From: Streptomyces caeruleatus
Lineage (GTDB): Bacteria > Actinomycetota > Actinomycetes > Streptomycetales > Streptomycetaceae
NCBI RefSeq assembly: GCF_001514235.1
Contig: NZ_KQ948926.1
Span: forward strand, 4,537-68,536
Length of the DNA: 64,000 nucleotides
Direction of reading: 5' to 3'
This document shows positions 47,250 through 57,928 of this stretch, piece by piece. Within the stretch, counting starts at the first letter, position 1; each line of letters begins with the position of its first letter. Position numbers and translations under genes: made by a program. The notes below the pieces were generated by a model. The model ran no database searches. It worked only from the letters and a program-made list of their open reading frames with translations, and was not told where the DNA came from.

Positions 47250-47276
47250 TTGACGGGCACGGGCGTGCAATGATGT
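47250..47276 (+). promoter_or_regulatory. Possible promoter of the glycine riboswitch transcript
   Basis: TTGACG (47250-47255) is followed 15-16 bp later by a weak -10 candidate TGATGT/GATGTG (47271-47277). It would start the transcript about 25-30 nt before the first aptamer. Confidence 0.4.
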
Positions 47277-47304
47277 GCGCGCCAACTGCATACCGGCCGT
47301 TTGA

Positions 47305-47525
47305 ATCCGCGCGGGAGAGTCCCCAGCAGTCCATCGCTGGGGCGCCGAAGGAGCAAGTCCCTCCCTTGAATCTCTCAGGCCCCGTTACCGCGCGGGCGAG
47401 GCACATCTGAAAAGCGGGCCGCTCCGTCTCTACCCGGGACGCGTGGCCCCACCCAAGGTGCAAGCCGTTGATCGTCCCTGTGGCGGTCCCGGCGAACCTC
47501 TCAGGTTCCGATGACAGATGGGGAG
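47305..47525 (+). ncRNA. Tandem glycine riboswitch upstream of gcvT
   Basis: The first aptamer runs from GCGGGAGAGTCCC (47311) through the conserved GCGCCGAAGGAGCAAGT and AATCTCTCAGGCCCCG. The second follows, with CCCAAGGTGCAAGCCG, GGCGAACCTCTCAGGTTCC and the closing GATGACAGATGGGGAGG. These are the diagnostic glycine aptamer blocks. The expression platform lies just before the gcvT ribosome-binding site (GGGAGA at ~47550). Glycine binding probably turns on the cleavage-system genes. Confidence 0.93.
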
Positions 47526-47564
47526 GAACGACCTCGCCCGTCATGCCTTGGGAGACAACGTCCG

Positions 47565-48698
<1,134 letters not shown>

Positions 48699-48822
48699 CC
48701 CCGTACGGAGAGACTGGCCCAGCGGCCCCGTGCGTGACCCTGCGCACATTCACGCTGCTCACAGGCGTATTCAGCAGTCCCCCATCCATCACCACTCCCG
48801 CGCGTACAGGAGAATTCAGGCC

Positions 48823-49200
48823 ATGAGCAACCCCCAGCAGCTGCGCTACAGCAAGGAGCACGAGTGGCTGTCGACCGCCGAGGACGGCGTCTCGACGGTC
48901 GGCATCACCGAGTTCGCGGCCAACGCGCTCGGCGACGTCGTCTACGCCCAGCTCCCCGAGGTCGGCTCGACCGTGACCGCGGGTGACACCTGCGGTGAGC
49001 TGGAGTCGACCAAGTCGGTTTCCGACCTGTACTCCCCGGTCACCGGCGAGGTCACCGAGATCAACGAGGACGTCGTGAACGACCCGGCGCTGGTGAACTC
49101 CGCCCCCTTCGAGGGCGGCTGGCTGTTCAAGGTACGCGTCACGGAGGAGCCGGCCGACCTGCTCTCCGCCGACGAGTACGTCGCCCACACCGCCGGCTGA
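48823..49200 (+). CDS. gcvH: Glycine cleavage system H protein
   Basis: The 125-residue lipoyl carrier of the glycine cleavage complex. The lipoyl-accepting Lys is in [15 protein letters not shown] (~64), and the N-terminus YSKEHEWL is canonical. ATG 48823 has AGGAGA 10 nt upstream. The gap to gcvT is 124 bp. Confidence 0.97.
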   Translation: MSNPQQLRYSKEHEWLSTAEDGVSTVGITEFAANALGDVVYAQLPEVGSTVTAGDTCGELESTKSVSDLYSPVTGEVTEINEDVVNDPALVNSAPFEGGWLFKVRVTEEPADLLSADEYVAHTAG

Positions 49201-49216
49201 GGAGTCGCACCCCCTT

Positions 49217-50506
49217 ATGTCTGACAAGTCGCTTCTGAACACCCCCCTGCACGAGCTGGACCCGGCCGTCGCCGCCGCGCTCGACGCCGAGCTGGAGCGC
49301 CAGCAGACCACCCTGGAGATGATCGCCTCCGAGAACTTCGCGCCGGTCGCGGTCATGGAGGCCCAGGGTTCGGTCGCCACCAACAAGTACGCCGAGGGCT
49401 ACCCGGGCCGCCGCTACTACGGCGGCTGCGAGCACGTCGACGTCGCCGAGCAGATCGCCATCGACCGGGTCAAGGAGCTGTTCGGCGCCGAGTACGCCAA
49501 CGTCCAGCCCCACTCCGGCGCCTCCGCCAACCAGGCCGCCCTGTTCGCGCTGGCCCAGCCCGGCGACACCATCCTCGGCCTGGACCTGGCCCACGGCGGC
49601 CACCTCACCCACGGCATGCGGCTGAACTTCTCCGGCAAGCAGTTCAAGGTGGTCCCGTACCACGTGGACTCCGCCACCGGCCTGGTCGACATGGCCGAGG
49701 TCGAGAAGCTCGCCAAGGAGCACCGGCCGAAGGTGATCATCGCGGGCTGGTCGGCGTACCCGCGGCAGCTGGACTTCGCCGAGTTCCGCCGGATCGCCGA
49801 CGCGGTCGAGGCGTACCTGTGGGTCGACATGGCGCACTTCGCGGGCCTGGTCGCCGCCGGGCTGCACCCGAACCCGGTCGAGTACGCGGACGTCGTCACG
49901 TCCACCACCCACAAGACGCTGGGCGGCCCGCGCGGCGGCATCATCCTCGCGAAGAAGGACTTCGCGAAGAAGCTGAACTCGTCCGTCTTCCCGGGCTTCC
50001 AGGGCGGCCCCCTGGAGCATGTGATCGCGGCCAAGGCGGTGTCCTTCAAGGTCGCCGCGAGCGAGGAGTTCAAGGAGCGCCAGCGCCGTACGGTGGAGGG
50101 CGCGCGGATCCTCGCCGACCGCCTGACCGCCGCGGACGCCCGCGAGGCCGGCGTCAACGTGCTCTCCGGTGGCACCGACGTGCACCTGATCCTGGTCGAC
50201 CTGCGGGAGTCCGAGCTGGACGGCCAGCAGGCCGAGGACCGGCTCCACGAGGTCGGCATCACGGTCAACCGCAACGCCGTACCCAACGACCCGCGCCCGC
50301 CGATGGTGACCTCGGGCCTGCGCATCGGCACGCCCGCCCTGGCCACCCGCGGCTTCACGGCCGAGGACTTCACCGAGGTCGCGGACGTCATCGCCGAGAC
50401 GCTGAAGGCGCCCTCTCCCTTCGGGGCGGCCGACGCGGACGCCCTGAAGGCCCGGGTCAAGTCCCTGGCCGACAAGCACCCGCTGTACCCCGGTCTGAAC
50501 AAGTAG
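49217..50506 (+). CDS. glyA: Serine hydroxymethyltransferase
   Basis: A 429-residue PLP enzyme interconverting serine and glycine with tetrahydrofolate. The N-terminal [17 protein letters not shown] and [18 protein letters not shown] are folate/PLP signature segments, and the PLP Lys is in [15 protein letters not shown] (~235). It follows gcvH by 16 bp. Together with GcvTH and SdaA it links glycine, serine and one-carbon supply. Streptomyces often carry a second glyA, so this may be a catabolic copy. Confidence 0.96.
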   Translation: MSDKSLLNTPLHELDPAVAAALDAELERQQTTLEMIASENFAPVAVMEAQGSVATNKYAEGYPGRRYYGGCEHVDVAEQIAIDRVKELFGAEYANVQPHSGASANQAALFALAQPGDTILGLDLAHGGHLTHGMRLNFSGKQFKVVPYHVDSATGLVDMAEVEKLAKEHRPKVIIAGWSAYPRQLDFAEFRRIADAVEAYLWVDMAHFAGLVAAGLHPNPVEYADVVTSTTHKTLGGPRGGIILAKKDFAKKLNSSVFPGFQGGPLEHVIAAKAVSFKVAASEEFKERQRRTVEGARILADRLTAADAREAGVNVLSGGTDVHLILVDLRESELDGQQAEDRLHEVGITVNRNAVPNDPRPPMVTSGLRIGTPALATRGFTAEDFTEVADVIAETLKAPSPFGAADADALKARVKSLADKHPLYPGLNK

Positions 50507-50515
50507 TCCCTTTTT

Positions 50516-50557
50516 GTGGGGTGTCCCGCACACTCGTAGGTGAGCGGGACACCCCAC
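50516..50557 (+). terminator. Hairpin between glyA and sdaA
   Basis: GTGGGGTGTCCCGC (50516-50529) pairs perfectly with GCGGGACACCCCAC (50544-50557), a 14-bp stem. No T-tract follows, so it may be a partial terminator, an mRNA-stability element, or both. sdaA has its own GAGGAG site 35 bp downstream. Confidence 0.65.
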
Positions 50558-50591
50558 GCCCCTGTTCCACCCCGTATTGAGGAGTCCCACC

Positions 50592-51959
<1,368 letters not shown>

Positions 51960-52007
51960 CGGACGTCGGGGGCCAGGGGGTGTGGCGTACCGTTTCCCCT
52001 GCTGCCG

Positions 52008-53081
52008 TCACCGGCACGGCACCGCCCCCGACACCTCCACCAGCAGCCGCTCGACCTCCGCACCCCAGCGTGAGGCGATGACCAGATCGCGGGCCGGGTC
52101 GACCCACAGCAGATGGTTGCCGCCGTTGCCGCGAGCGCAGCGGCCGGTGTGCGGGGCGCGGGGCCACACCGCGCCCGTGTCGTTGAGCCACCAGGACAGG
52201 CCGTACTCGGGCTTGACCCGGCAGGGCGTCCACAGCTCCTCGACCCACCGGCGCGACACGACCTGACGCCCGCCCCAGCTCCCGCCCCGCAGACACAGCA
52301 GCCCGATGCGGGCCAGGTCCAGGGCGCTGATCCACAGCCCGCCGCCCCAGTGGGCGCCACCGGACACGACCGGCACCTCGGTACCCTCGATCGCCACGAC
52401 CGAGCCGGCGTAACCGTGCCAGGACCAGCTGTCCGAGGCGCCGACCGGCGTCAGGACGCGCTCGCGCAGCACCTCCGGCAGGGCACGGCCGAACAGGACC
52501 GTGAGCGCCAGTGCCGTCAGGTTCACCCGCACGTCGTTGTACGCCCAGCCCGCACCCGGCGGTCCGCCCGCCGACTCCGTGCCCTCACGGGTGCTCTGCG
52601 CGTCCACCCACGTCGGCTTGGACCACAGCTCGCCCTCCCACTGGCTGGTCTGCTCCAGCAGATGCCGCCAGGTGATCGCGCGCCCGTGCGGGCCGTCGAA
52701 CTCGGGGAGGTCCACCGACTCCGCCACGGGTGCGTCCAGCCGCAACGCCCCGTCGTCGAAGGCGACGCCCGCCACCAGCGAGAGCACGCTCTTCGTGGCG
52801 CTGAACGCCATCTCCGCACGCCCCGGATCACCCCAGGACGCCAGCACGGCGCCGCCCCGCACGACGACCCCGCAGGCTCCCCGCCCGTCGAGCAGCGGCC
52901 CGACGACCTCCCGGTGGGAGGCGTCCGCCACCTGCTCCGCGAGATACGCCGCCATGTCGTCCACACCGGCCACGGACCGCCCGGCCTGCGCCCGCACGGC
53001 CCGCGAGAGCGTCGCCCGGTGCACGCCCTCCCAGGGGTCGCCGCCCCCGTCGCCGCCGTCCAGGACCCTCTCCCCGTACAT
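52008..53081 (-). CDS. Beta-lactamase-like serine hydrolase (class C/EstB type)
   Basis: A 357-residue protein of the penicillin-binding/beta-lactamase-related family. The SxxK motif is FSATKSVLS (~90), and YxN is in WAYNDVRVN (~180). No signal peptide or membrane helix is seen, so it is probably cytoplasmic, as for esterase members. ATG 53081 (MYGERVLDGGDG) is chosen because GGGGGA lies 8 nt upstream. It is divergent from the GH25 gene. Substrate unknown; real beta-lactamase activity is unlikely. Confidence 0.8.
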   Translation of the reverse strand: MYGERVLDGGDGGGDPWEGVHRATLSRAVRAQAGRSVAGVDDMAAYLAEQVADASHREVVGPLLDGRGACGVVVRGGAVLASWGDPGRAEMAFSATKSVLSLVAGVAFDDGALRLDAPVAESVDLPEFDGPHGRAITWRHLLEQTSQWEGELWSKPTWVDAQSTREGTESAGGPPGAGWAYNDVRVNLTALALTVLFGRALPEVLRERVLTPVGASDSWSWHGYAGSVVAIEGTEVPVVSGGAHWGGGLWISALDLARIGLLCLRGGSWGGRQVVSRRWVEELWTPCRVKPEYGLSWWLNDTGAVWPRAPHTGRCARGNGGNHLLWVDPARDLVIASRWGAEVERLLVEVSGAVPCR

Positions 53082-53208
53082 CGCCGTCCCCCACATCACC
53101 GAATGTTGACAATTCCCCGTCAGGTACGCGTCAGACATGCCACCGTGGGGCATACACCCCACCCGATCCAACTCCTCTCCCCCCACCAGCACTTCAGGGA
53201 GTCCCCCC

Positions 53209-53766
53209 ATGATCCGTGGCATCGATGTCAGCGCGTACCAGTCCTCGTCCTACGACACCGACGGCATCTCCTTCGTCTTCATCAAGGCGACCGAGGGCCG
53301 CTCCTACATCAACCCCAAACTCGCCGCCCAGACCAAACGCGCCCGCGACGCCGGCCTGGTCGTCGGCTTCTACCACTTCCTCTGGCCCGGCAACCTCTCG
53401 GCCCAGGCGGACTACTTCGTGAGCAAGGCCCCCGAGCGGGCGGGCGACATCCTCGCCGTCGACTGGGAGACGACGAGCGAGGGGACACACGCGAGCAATG
53501 CGGAGAAGGACCTGTTCATCCGGAAGGTGAAGGAGAAGCGCCCGAACAACCCGGTGATCCTTTACGCCAACAGGCACTACTGGCTGAACGTGGACACCAC
53601 GTCCTACGCCGGCGACGGCCTCTGGATCGCCGACTACGTGACGGCGGGCAAGCCCCGGATCCAGGCGAAGTGGCGTTTCCACCAGTACACCGACAGCCCG
53701 CTGGACAAGAACGTGGCGAACTTCGCGAGCAAGGCCGCGCTGCGGGAGTGGGCCGAGAACGCCTGA
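53209..53766 (+). CDS. Glycoside hydrolase family 25 protein without signal peptide
   Basis: A 185-residue muramidase-like barrel: MIRGIDVSAYQ at the start (first Asp), VFIKATEGRSYINP, GLVVGFYHFLWPGN and LAVDWETTSEG with the DWE catalytic pair (~87). It ends NVANFASKAALREWAENA. There is no signal peptide, so it either stays inside the cell, uses a non-classical route, or is a phage-type hydrolase. ATG 53209 has AGGGAG 8 nt upstream. It shares a promoter region with the divergent serine hydrolase. Confidence 0.84.
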   Translation: MIRGIDVSAYQSSSYDTDGISFVFIKATEGRSYINPKLAAQTKRARDAGLVVGFYHFLWPGNLSAQADYFVSKAPERAGDILAVDWETTSEGTHASNAEKDLFIRKVKEKRPNNPVILYANRHYWLNVDTTSYAGDGLWIADYVTAGKPRIQAKWRFHQYTDSPLDKNVANFASKAALREWAENA

Positions 53767-53796
53767 AGGTCGGCCCGGTACAGCGAGGCGAACCCG

Positions 53797-54483
53797 CTAC
53801 CCTCCGAACGGGTCCTCCAACTCCTTCCGCACCACATCCACCGCTCCTTCCGCGTCCCCGTCCACGATCGCCCGCACCAGGGCCTCGTGGGCGTCGTCGG
53901 CGGTGTTGGGATCGTGGGTGCGCAGGCCGGTGAGGGTCAGGAGGTCGATCAGACCGTCGCGCAGGACGGGGACGAACTCGCTGAACAGGTCGGTGAGTAC
54001 GGGGTTGTGGGCCGCGGCGACCACGGCGGCGTGGAGGGCGATGTCGGCGTCGACGAAGGTCGCGTCGTCGCCCGCGGACGCGGTCCGGCGGCCTGCCAGT
54101 GCGGCCCGCAGCGCAAGGACGTCCTCGGGGGTGCGACGGTGGGCGGCAAGGCGGGCCGCCTGGACCTCGACGGCCATGCGGACCTCGTAGACGTCGGACA
54201 CCGCGGCCCGGCGCAGGCGGGCGGGCCAGTCCTCGGCCGGTTCGGTGGCGATGACGAAGACGCCGGCGCCCTGGCGCGGTTGGACGAGGCCCGCGCCAGC
54301 CAGGGCGCGCAGTGCCTCGCGGACCGTGGACCGGCCGACGCCGAGTTCCTTGGCCAGGGTGGTCTCGCCGGGGAGCTTCGTGCCGACGGGCCAGTGGCCG
54401 TCGGTGATCTGCTCGCGCAGTCGCTCGGCGGCCTGTTCGACCAGCGGGCTGGGGCGGACGGCACCGAGCGGCACGACATTCAC
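53797..54483 (-). CDS. FadR/GntR-family regulator
   Basis: A 228-residue regulator. An N-terminal winged helix (LVEQAAERLREQITDGHWPVGTKLPGETTLAKELGVGRSTVREALRALAGAGLV, ~14-70) is followed by an FCD ligand domain (~90-220) with the metal-binding His pattern in ADIALHAAVVAAAHNPVL and DDAHEALVRAI. It lies divergent from leuA with its leader. The space between holds a 13-bp direct repeat. FCD ligands are usually small carboxylates; the ligand here is unknown. Confidence 0.88.
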   Translation of the reverse strand: MNVVPLGAVRPSPLVEQAAERLREQITDGHWPVGTKLPGETTLAKELGVGRSTVREALRALAGAGLVQPRQGAGVFVIATEPAEDWPARLRRAAVSDVYEVRMAVEVQAARLAAHRRTPEDVLALRAALAGRRTASAGDDATFVDADIALHAAVVAAAHNPVLTDLFSEFVPVLRDGLIDLLTLTGLRTHDPNTADDAHEALVRAIVDGDAEGAVDVVRKELEDPFGG

Positions 54484-54514
54484 CTACATGTCCAAAAAGT
54501 CGGGGAGCCGGATC

Positions 54515-54554
54515 ACTTATCCGAGGACTCAGCAAGATTCTACTTGTCTGAGGA
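54515..54554. promoter_or_regulatory. 13-bp direct repeat between gntR and leuA leader
   Basis: ACTTATCCGAGGA (54515-54527) and ACTTGTCTGAGGA (54542-54554) match in 11 of 13 positions at 27-bp spacing. They lie in the shared promoter region and could bind the GntR regulator or another factor. GntR sites are usually inverted repeats, so this is uncertain. Confidence 0.4.
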
Positions 54555-54571
54555 GCTGAGGAGTGGATAAC

Positions 54572-54628
54572 GTGCCGAGCATGACGTTCCGCGGTCTGCT
54601 TCTTCTCGGCTGCCGCGGCGGGGCGTGA
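54572..54628 (+). CDS. leuA leader peptide (Leu attenuator)
   Basis: From GTG 54572, with AGGAG 8 nt upstream, the frame encodes [18 protein letters not shown] and stops with TGA at 54626-54628; an internal ATG at 54581 is an alternative start. Four consecutive Leu codons (CTG CTT CTT CTC) sit exactly where stalling would control the hairpin at 54613-54650. Leader peptides rich in Leu before leuA are known in Streptomyces. Expected effect: Leu shortage lets leuA be transcribed. Confidence 0.88.
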   Translation: MPSMTFRGLLLLGCRGGA

Positions 54629-54650
54629 CCCGACCGGCACCCCGCCGCGG
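54613..54650 (+). terminator. leuA attenuator hairpin
   Basis: CCGCGGCGGGG (54613-54623) pairs with CCCCGCCGCGG (54640-54650), a perfect 11-bp stem with a 16-nt loop, overlapping the leader peptide stop. It has no clear T-tract, as often in high-GC organisms. A ribosome paused at the Leu codons would reach into its left arm. Confidence 0.8.
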
Positions 54651-54701
54651 GGCGCCGTGCTGCCGGTCACTGTCCGACCGAGCCGAAGGCCCCAGCAGAC
54701 G

Positions 54702-56462
54702 ATGACCACCACCGCGAGCACCCACGCGACCACGACCGCGGCCGTCGCCCCGCGCGAGCCATGGAATCCGCAACGCCCCAGCCCCATGCCCCACCACCGC
54801 TACCGCCCGTTCCAGGACCGGGTGGACGTCCCTGTCACGGACCGGTCCTGGCCCTCCGCACGCATCGACCGCGCCCCCCTCTGGGTCCCCGTCGACCTGC
54901 GCGACGGCAACCAGGCCCTGGTCGAACCGATGGACACCCCGCGCAAGCGCCGCTTCTTCGATCTGCTGGTCGCGACGGGCTTCAAGGAGATCGAGGTCGG
55001 CTACCCGTCGGCGAGCCGCACGGACTTCGACTTCGTACGGCACCTGGTGACCACGGACGCCGTGCCCGACGACGTCACGCCCGTCGTCTTCACCCCGGCC
55101 CGGCCGGATCTGATCGACCGGACCTTCGAGTCGATCGCCGGACTGCCGCGGGCCGTGGTGCACCTGTACATCGCGACCTCGCCGGTGTGGCGGAGCGTCG
55201 TCCTGGCCCGGGATCGCCGTGCGGTGTGGCGGGCGGTGCGGGAGGCGGCCGAGCGGATGGTGCGCCGGGCGCCCGACGGCGTCCGCTTCCAGTTCTCTCC
55301 CGAGACCTTCAACCTCACCGAACCCGACTTCGTCCTGGAACTGTGCGACGGGCTCACCCGGTTGTGGGACGCGAGCCCGGACCGGCCCGTCACACACAAC
55401 CTCCCGGCGACCGTCGAGATCGCCACCCCCAACGTGTACGCCGACCAGATCGAGTACATGCACCGCAATCTCGCCCGCCGCGACTCGGTGATCCTCTCCG
55501 TCCACCCGCACAACGACCGCGGCACGGGCGTCGCCTGCGCCGAACTCGCCGTGCTGGCCGGCGCCCAGCGCGTCGAGGGCTGTCTGTTCGGCAACGGGGA
55601 GCGCACGGGGAACGTCGACCTGGTGACCCTGGCGATGAACCTGTACGCGCAAGGGGTGGACCCCATGGTCGACTTCAGCGACATCGACGCGGCCAGGGAG
55701 GTCGTCGAGGACTGCAACCGGCTGCCGGTGCACCCCCGCCACCCGTACGCCGGCGACCTTGTCCACACGGCCTTCTCCGGCACCCACCAGGACGCCATCA
55801 GCAAGGGCCTGACCGAGCACGCGCGCAGGGCGGCCGAGTCTGGGGTGCCCGAGGCCCAGGCACCCTGGAAGGTGCCGTACCTGCCGATCGACCCGGCCGA
55901 CATCGGGCGTTCCTACGAGGCGGTGATCCGCGTCAACTCCCAGTCGGGGAAGGGCGGAGCGGCGTATCTGCTGCGTGCCCACCACGATCTCGACCTGCCG
56001 CCGCGCATGCGGGCCGGATTCTCGGCCGTCGTTCAGCAGGCCACGGACGACAGCGGGCGGGAGATCACGGCGAAGGAGCTGTACGACCTGTTCCGGGCGA
56101 CGTACGTCGTCGAGGAAGGGGAGATCGCCCTGGTCACGTGGTCCGTGCAGCTGGACGCCGGCGGTGGGCAGGGCGACGGTGGCCGCGAGCACCGGTTCGT
56201 CTGCACCCTGCGCGCCGGGGACCGCACGGGCGACCACGAGGGCACCGGCACCGACCCGCTCTCCGCGTTCGTCGACGCCCTCGGCGGCGCCGGGTTCGCC
56301 GTCGACGTCCTCGACTGTGCCGAGCACCCGACCGAGGACGGGAAGGCGGCCTACGCCGAATGCCGGGTGAACGGCGTCACCGCCTGGGGCGCCGGTCGTG
56401 GCCGGGGGCCGGCGGCCGCGGTCCGGGCGGTCGTGTCAGCGGTGAACCGGGCGATGCGGTGA
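54702..56462 (+). CDS. leuA: 2-isopropylmalate synthase
   Basis: A 586-residue enzyme for the first step of leucine synthesis (2-oxoisovalerate plus acetyl-CoA). The N-terminus is long (as in actinobacterial LeuA), then the barrel domain with [13 protein letters not shown] (~65, metal Asp), HPHNDRGTG (the HxH metal ligands) and [11 protein letters not shown]. The regulatory domain (~440-586) binds leucine for feedback inhibition and has VNSQSGKGG and the closing [19 protein letters not shown] 54702 start. Transcription is controlled by the leader and attenuator upstream. Confidence 0.96.
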   Translation: MTTTASTHATTTAAVAPREPWNPQRPSPMPHHRYRPFQDRVDVPVTDRSWPSARIDRAPLWVPVDLRDGNQALVEPMDTPRKRRFFDLLVATGFKEIEVGYPSASRTDFDFVRHLVTTDAVPDDVTPVVFTPARPDLIDRTFESIAGLPRAVVHLYIATSPVWRSVVLARDRRAVWRAVREAAERMVRRAPDGVRFQFSPETFNLTEPDFVLELCDGLTRLWDASPDRPVTHNLPATVEIATPNVYADQIEYMHRNLARRDSVILSVHPHNDRGTGVACAELAVLAGAQRVEGCLFGNGERTGNVDLVTLAMNLYAQGVDPMVDFSDIDAAREVVEDCNRLPVHPRHPYAGDLVHTAFSGTHQDAISKGLTEHARRAAESGVPEAQAPWKVPYLPIDPADIGRSYEAVIRVNSQSGKGGAAYLLRAHHDLDLPPRMRAGFSAVVQQATDDSGREITAKELYDLFRATYVVEEGEIALVTWSVQLDAGGGQGDGGREHRFVCTLRAGDRTGDHEGTGTDPLSAFVDALGGAGFAVDVLDCAEHPTEDGKAAYAECRVNGVTAWGAGRGRGPAAAVRAVVSAVNRAMR

Positions 56463-56553
56463 CGGAGGTGCTGCGGGCCGAGGTCTCGATGACCGTCCGG
56501 GCGGGCGGGCGAGCACTGGGCCTGCTCAGCGTGTATGCCCACACACTGGACAT

Positions 56554-56567
56554 CTAGCAATTGCTAG
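56554..56567. promoter_or_regulatory. Palindrome before the toxin-antitoxin pair
   Basis: CTAGCAATTGCTAG is a perfect 14-bp palindrome ending about 50 bp before the antitoxin ATG. A half-site GCTAG follows near 56573. Ribbon-helix-helix antitoxins usually bind such palindromes to repress their own operon. Confidence 0.6.
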
Positions 56568-56616
56568 GTGATGCTAGTCGGCATCGTTGGCGCACCTCAC
56601 GCACTCGGGAGCTCAC

Positions 56617-56841
56617 ATGCAGACCCAGGACACCAAGCAGCTGAACGTGCGACTTCCCGCCGAGTTGGTCGACAAGGCCAAGGCCATAGCTCACGAGCGC
56701 GGGATGATGCTCTCCGGCTACATCCGGACGCTCATCGAGCGGGACCTCGAGGGCAAGGAGACGCCGGACGAGACTGTCCCGCCACACGTCCTGGCCGCAG
56801 CAAAGGCTTTCGCAGAGGCTTTGGAGGCCGGGCGCCGCTGA
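56617..56841 (+). CDS. Ribbon-helix-helix antitoxin-like protein
   Basis: A 74-residue protein beginning MQTQDTKQLNVRLPAELVDKAKAIAHERGMMLSGYIRTLIERDL. This is a ribbon-helix-helix DNA-binding domain (beta strand KQLNVRLPAE, two helices), followed by a short tail likely to wrap the toxin. ATG 56617 is used. Its TGA stop overlaps the next gene, a classic coupled antitoxin-toxin arrangement. Confidence 0.78.
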   Translation: MQTQDTKQLNVRLPAELVDKAKAIAHERGMMLSGYIRTLIERDLEGKETPDETVPPHVLAAAKAFAEALEAGRR

Positions 56842-57203
56842 CGGAACTCACCGTCGACCTACGCTGGGCCCTGGTCATCGCCGACCAGCTCACCGAGCCT
56901 CCCGAGGCCGAGGACATCCCCGCCCTCGAAGCCGCCATCGCCCGGCACGCGAGCAAGAACCAGCCCGACGCGGACAACGCCTGGAGAGCCGCCACCCTCG
57001 CCGCGACCGTTGTGCAGTTACGGCCATTCACCTGCCGTAACGAGGAGGCGGCGGCTCTCTACGCGTACACCTTCATGGTGCACGCGGGCGAGACGCTCTC
57101 CGTGGAGGCTCCGCACCTCGCCGCCATGCTGGCGCGGCTTGCCGCCGCCGAGATCGGCATCGACATGCTCGCGACCTTCCTGCGCAACGCACGCTCGGCA
57201 TGA
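56838..57203 (+). CDS. Degenerate Fic/Doc-like toxin (possible CTG start)
   Basis: A 121-residue protein, LTELTVDLRWALVIADQLTEPPEAEDIPALEAAIARHASK..., resembling the Streptomyces Fic-family toxin component of small TA systems. The active-site HPFxxGNKR is degenerate here (RPFTCRNEEAAALYAY), so AMPylation or phosphorylation activity is doubtful. The frame begins at CTG 56838, overlapping the antitoxin TGA; a standard ATG or GTG at this position would be expected. No good in-frame start lies nearby downstream. Toxin class is inferred from sequence pattern and pairing. Confidence 0.6.
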   Translation: MTELTVDLRWALVIADQLTEPPEAEDIPALEAAIARHASKNQPDADNAWRAATLAATVVQLRPFTCRNEEAAALYAYTFMVHAGETLSVEAPHLAAMLARLAAAEIGIDMLATFLRNARSA

Positions 57204-57249
57204 CGAAGGGGCGCCCGAGCCGCTTCCGCGGTGAACGGGCGCCCCTTCG
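57204..57249. terminator. Bidirectional terminator after the TA pair
   Basis: CGAAGGGGCGCCCG (57204-57217) pairs with CGGGCGCCCCTTCG (57236-57249), a perfect 14-bp stem between convergent genes. Confidence 0.88.
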
Positions 57250-57255
57250 CACGGG

Positions 57256-57474
57256 TCACTTGTTCAGGAAGGCCCAGAACTCGTCGAACGACAGCAGCTT
57301 GTCGCCGTTGAGGTCGCGGCTCTTGATGATCGCCTCGGCGACCGCCTCGGTCACGTTCCAGTCGCCGCCCTGCGCGAGGGCGGCCTTGAACTCGGCGGCG
57401 GTGATAGTGCCGTCACCGTCCGCATCGATGCGCTCGAACTGCTTGCGTGCTTCCTCGATGTCGATGTGCGCCAC
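57256..57474 (-). CDS. EF-hand calcium-binding protein
   Basis: A 72-residue protein with two canonical EF-hand loops: DADGDGTITAAE (~18-29) and DLNGDKLLSFDE (~54-65), the calcium ligands at positions 1, 3, 5, 7, 9 and 12 being present or acceptable. No signal peptide, so it works in the cytoplasm. It resembles the small calcium sensors of Streptomyces (calmodulin-like). The target is unknown. ATG 57474 start. Confidence 0.9.
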   Translation of the reverse strand: MAHIDIEEARKQFERIDADGDGTITAAEFKAALAQGGDWNVTEAVAEAIIKSRDLNGDKLLSFDEFWAFLNK

Positions 57475-57532
57475 CGGTCCGCCCCTTTGCTCACGTCTGT
57501 CGTGTTGTGCTGGCTTGCTGCCGCAGGTCAGA

Positions 57533-57890
57533 TTAACCGCCCGTCCGTGCTTGCAGTGCGGCGACCACCCAGGCGAACTCGGCGCGGTGCGCGGAGACGC
57601 CGGCCCGGAGGCGTTCGAGTACGGCGGCGGGGTCGGCGTCGCCGATCAGGTCCCGCAGGATCCGCCAGGTCCCGCAGGATCCGCTCGGCCTCCGGCGACT
57701 CCGGTGCGATGCCCTGCGCCCGCGCCTCGGCGGCCAGCTGCGCCAGCTTGCGGGAGAACCACATCGACGCCCCGGCGGGGGCCAGACCCAGGCCCAGTTC
57801 GCGCAGCGTGCGGATCAGCTCCAGGCGGGCGGCCGACTCGGCGTCGTAGAGCCGATAGCCGCCTGAGGAAGTGTGGGCCTTCCAGTGGGT
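57533..57890 (-). pseudogene. Decayed MerR-family regulator
   Basis: Reading the minus strand from ~57875 gives SSGGYRLYDAESAARLELIRTLRELGLGL, the start of the MerR dimer helix just after the wing, then ASMWFSRKLAQLAAEARAQGIAPESPEAERILRDL and, after frame correction, IGDADPAAVLERLRAGVSAHRAEFAWVVAALQARTGG. The N-terminal helix-turn-helix is missing (an in-frame TGA lies just upstream), a middle stretch is deleted, and a 19-bp tandem duplication (57647-57665 and 57666-57684) shifts the frame. It cannot make a working regulator. Confidence 0.75.
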
Positions 57891-57928
57891 GGAGACTCAA
57901 GGGCACGGGGAGGGAAGGGCGGCGGGCT

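Noticed and set aside
52008..53081. Antibiotic-resistance beta-lactamase
   Set aside because: SxxK and YxN motifs are also shared by esterases and peptidases; no signal peptide, and no resistance context nearby.
56568..57203. One 211-residue protein spanning antitoxin and toxin
   Set aside because: The first third of this frame is the wrong frame of a clear ribbon-helix-helix gene; homology-like sequence begins only after the antitoxin stop.
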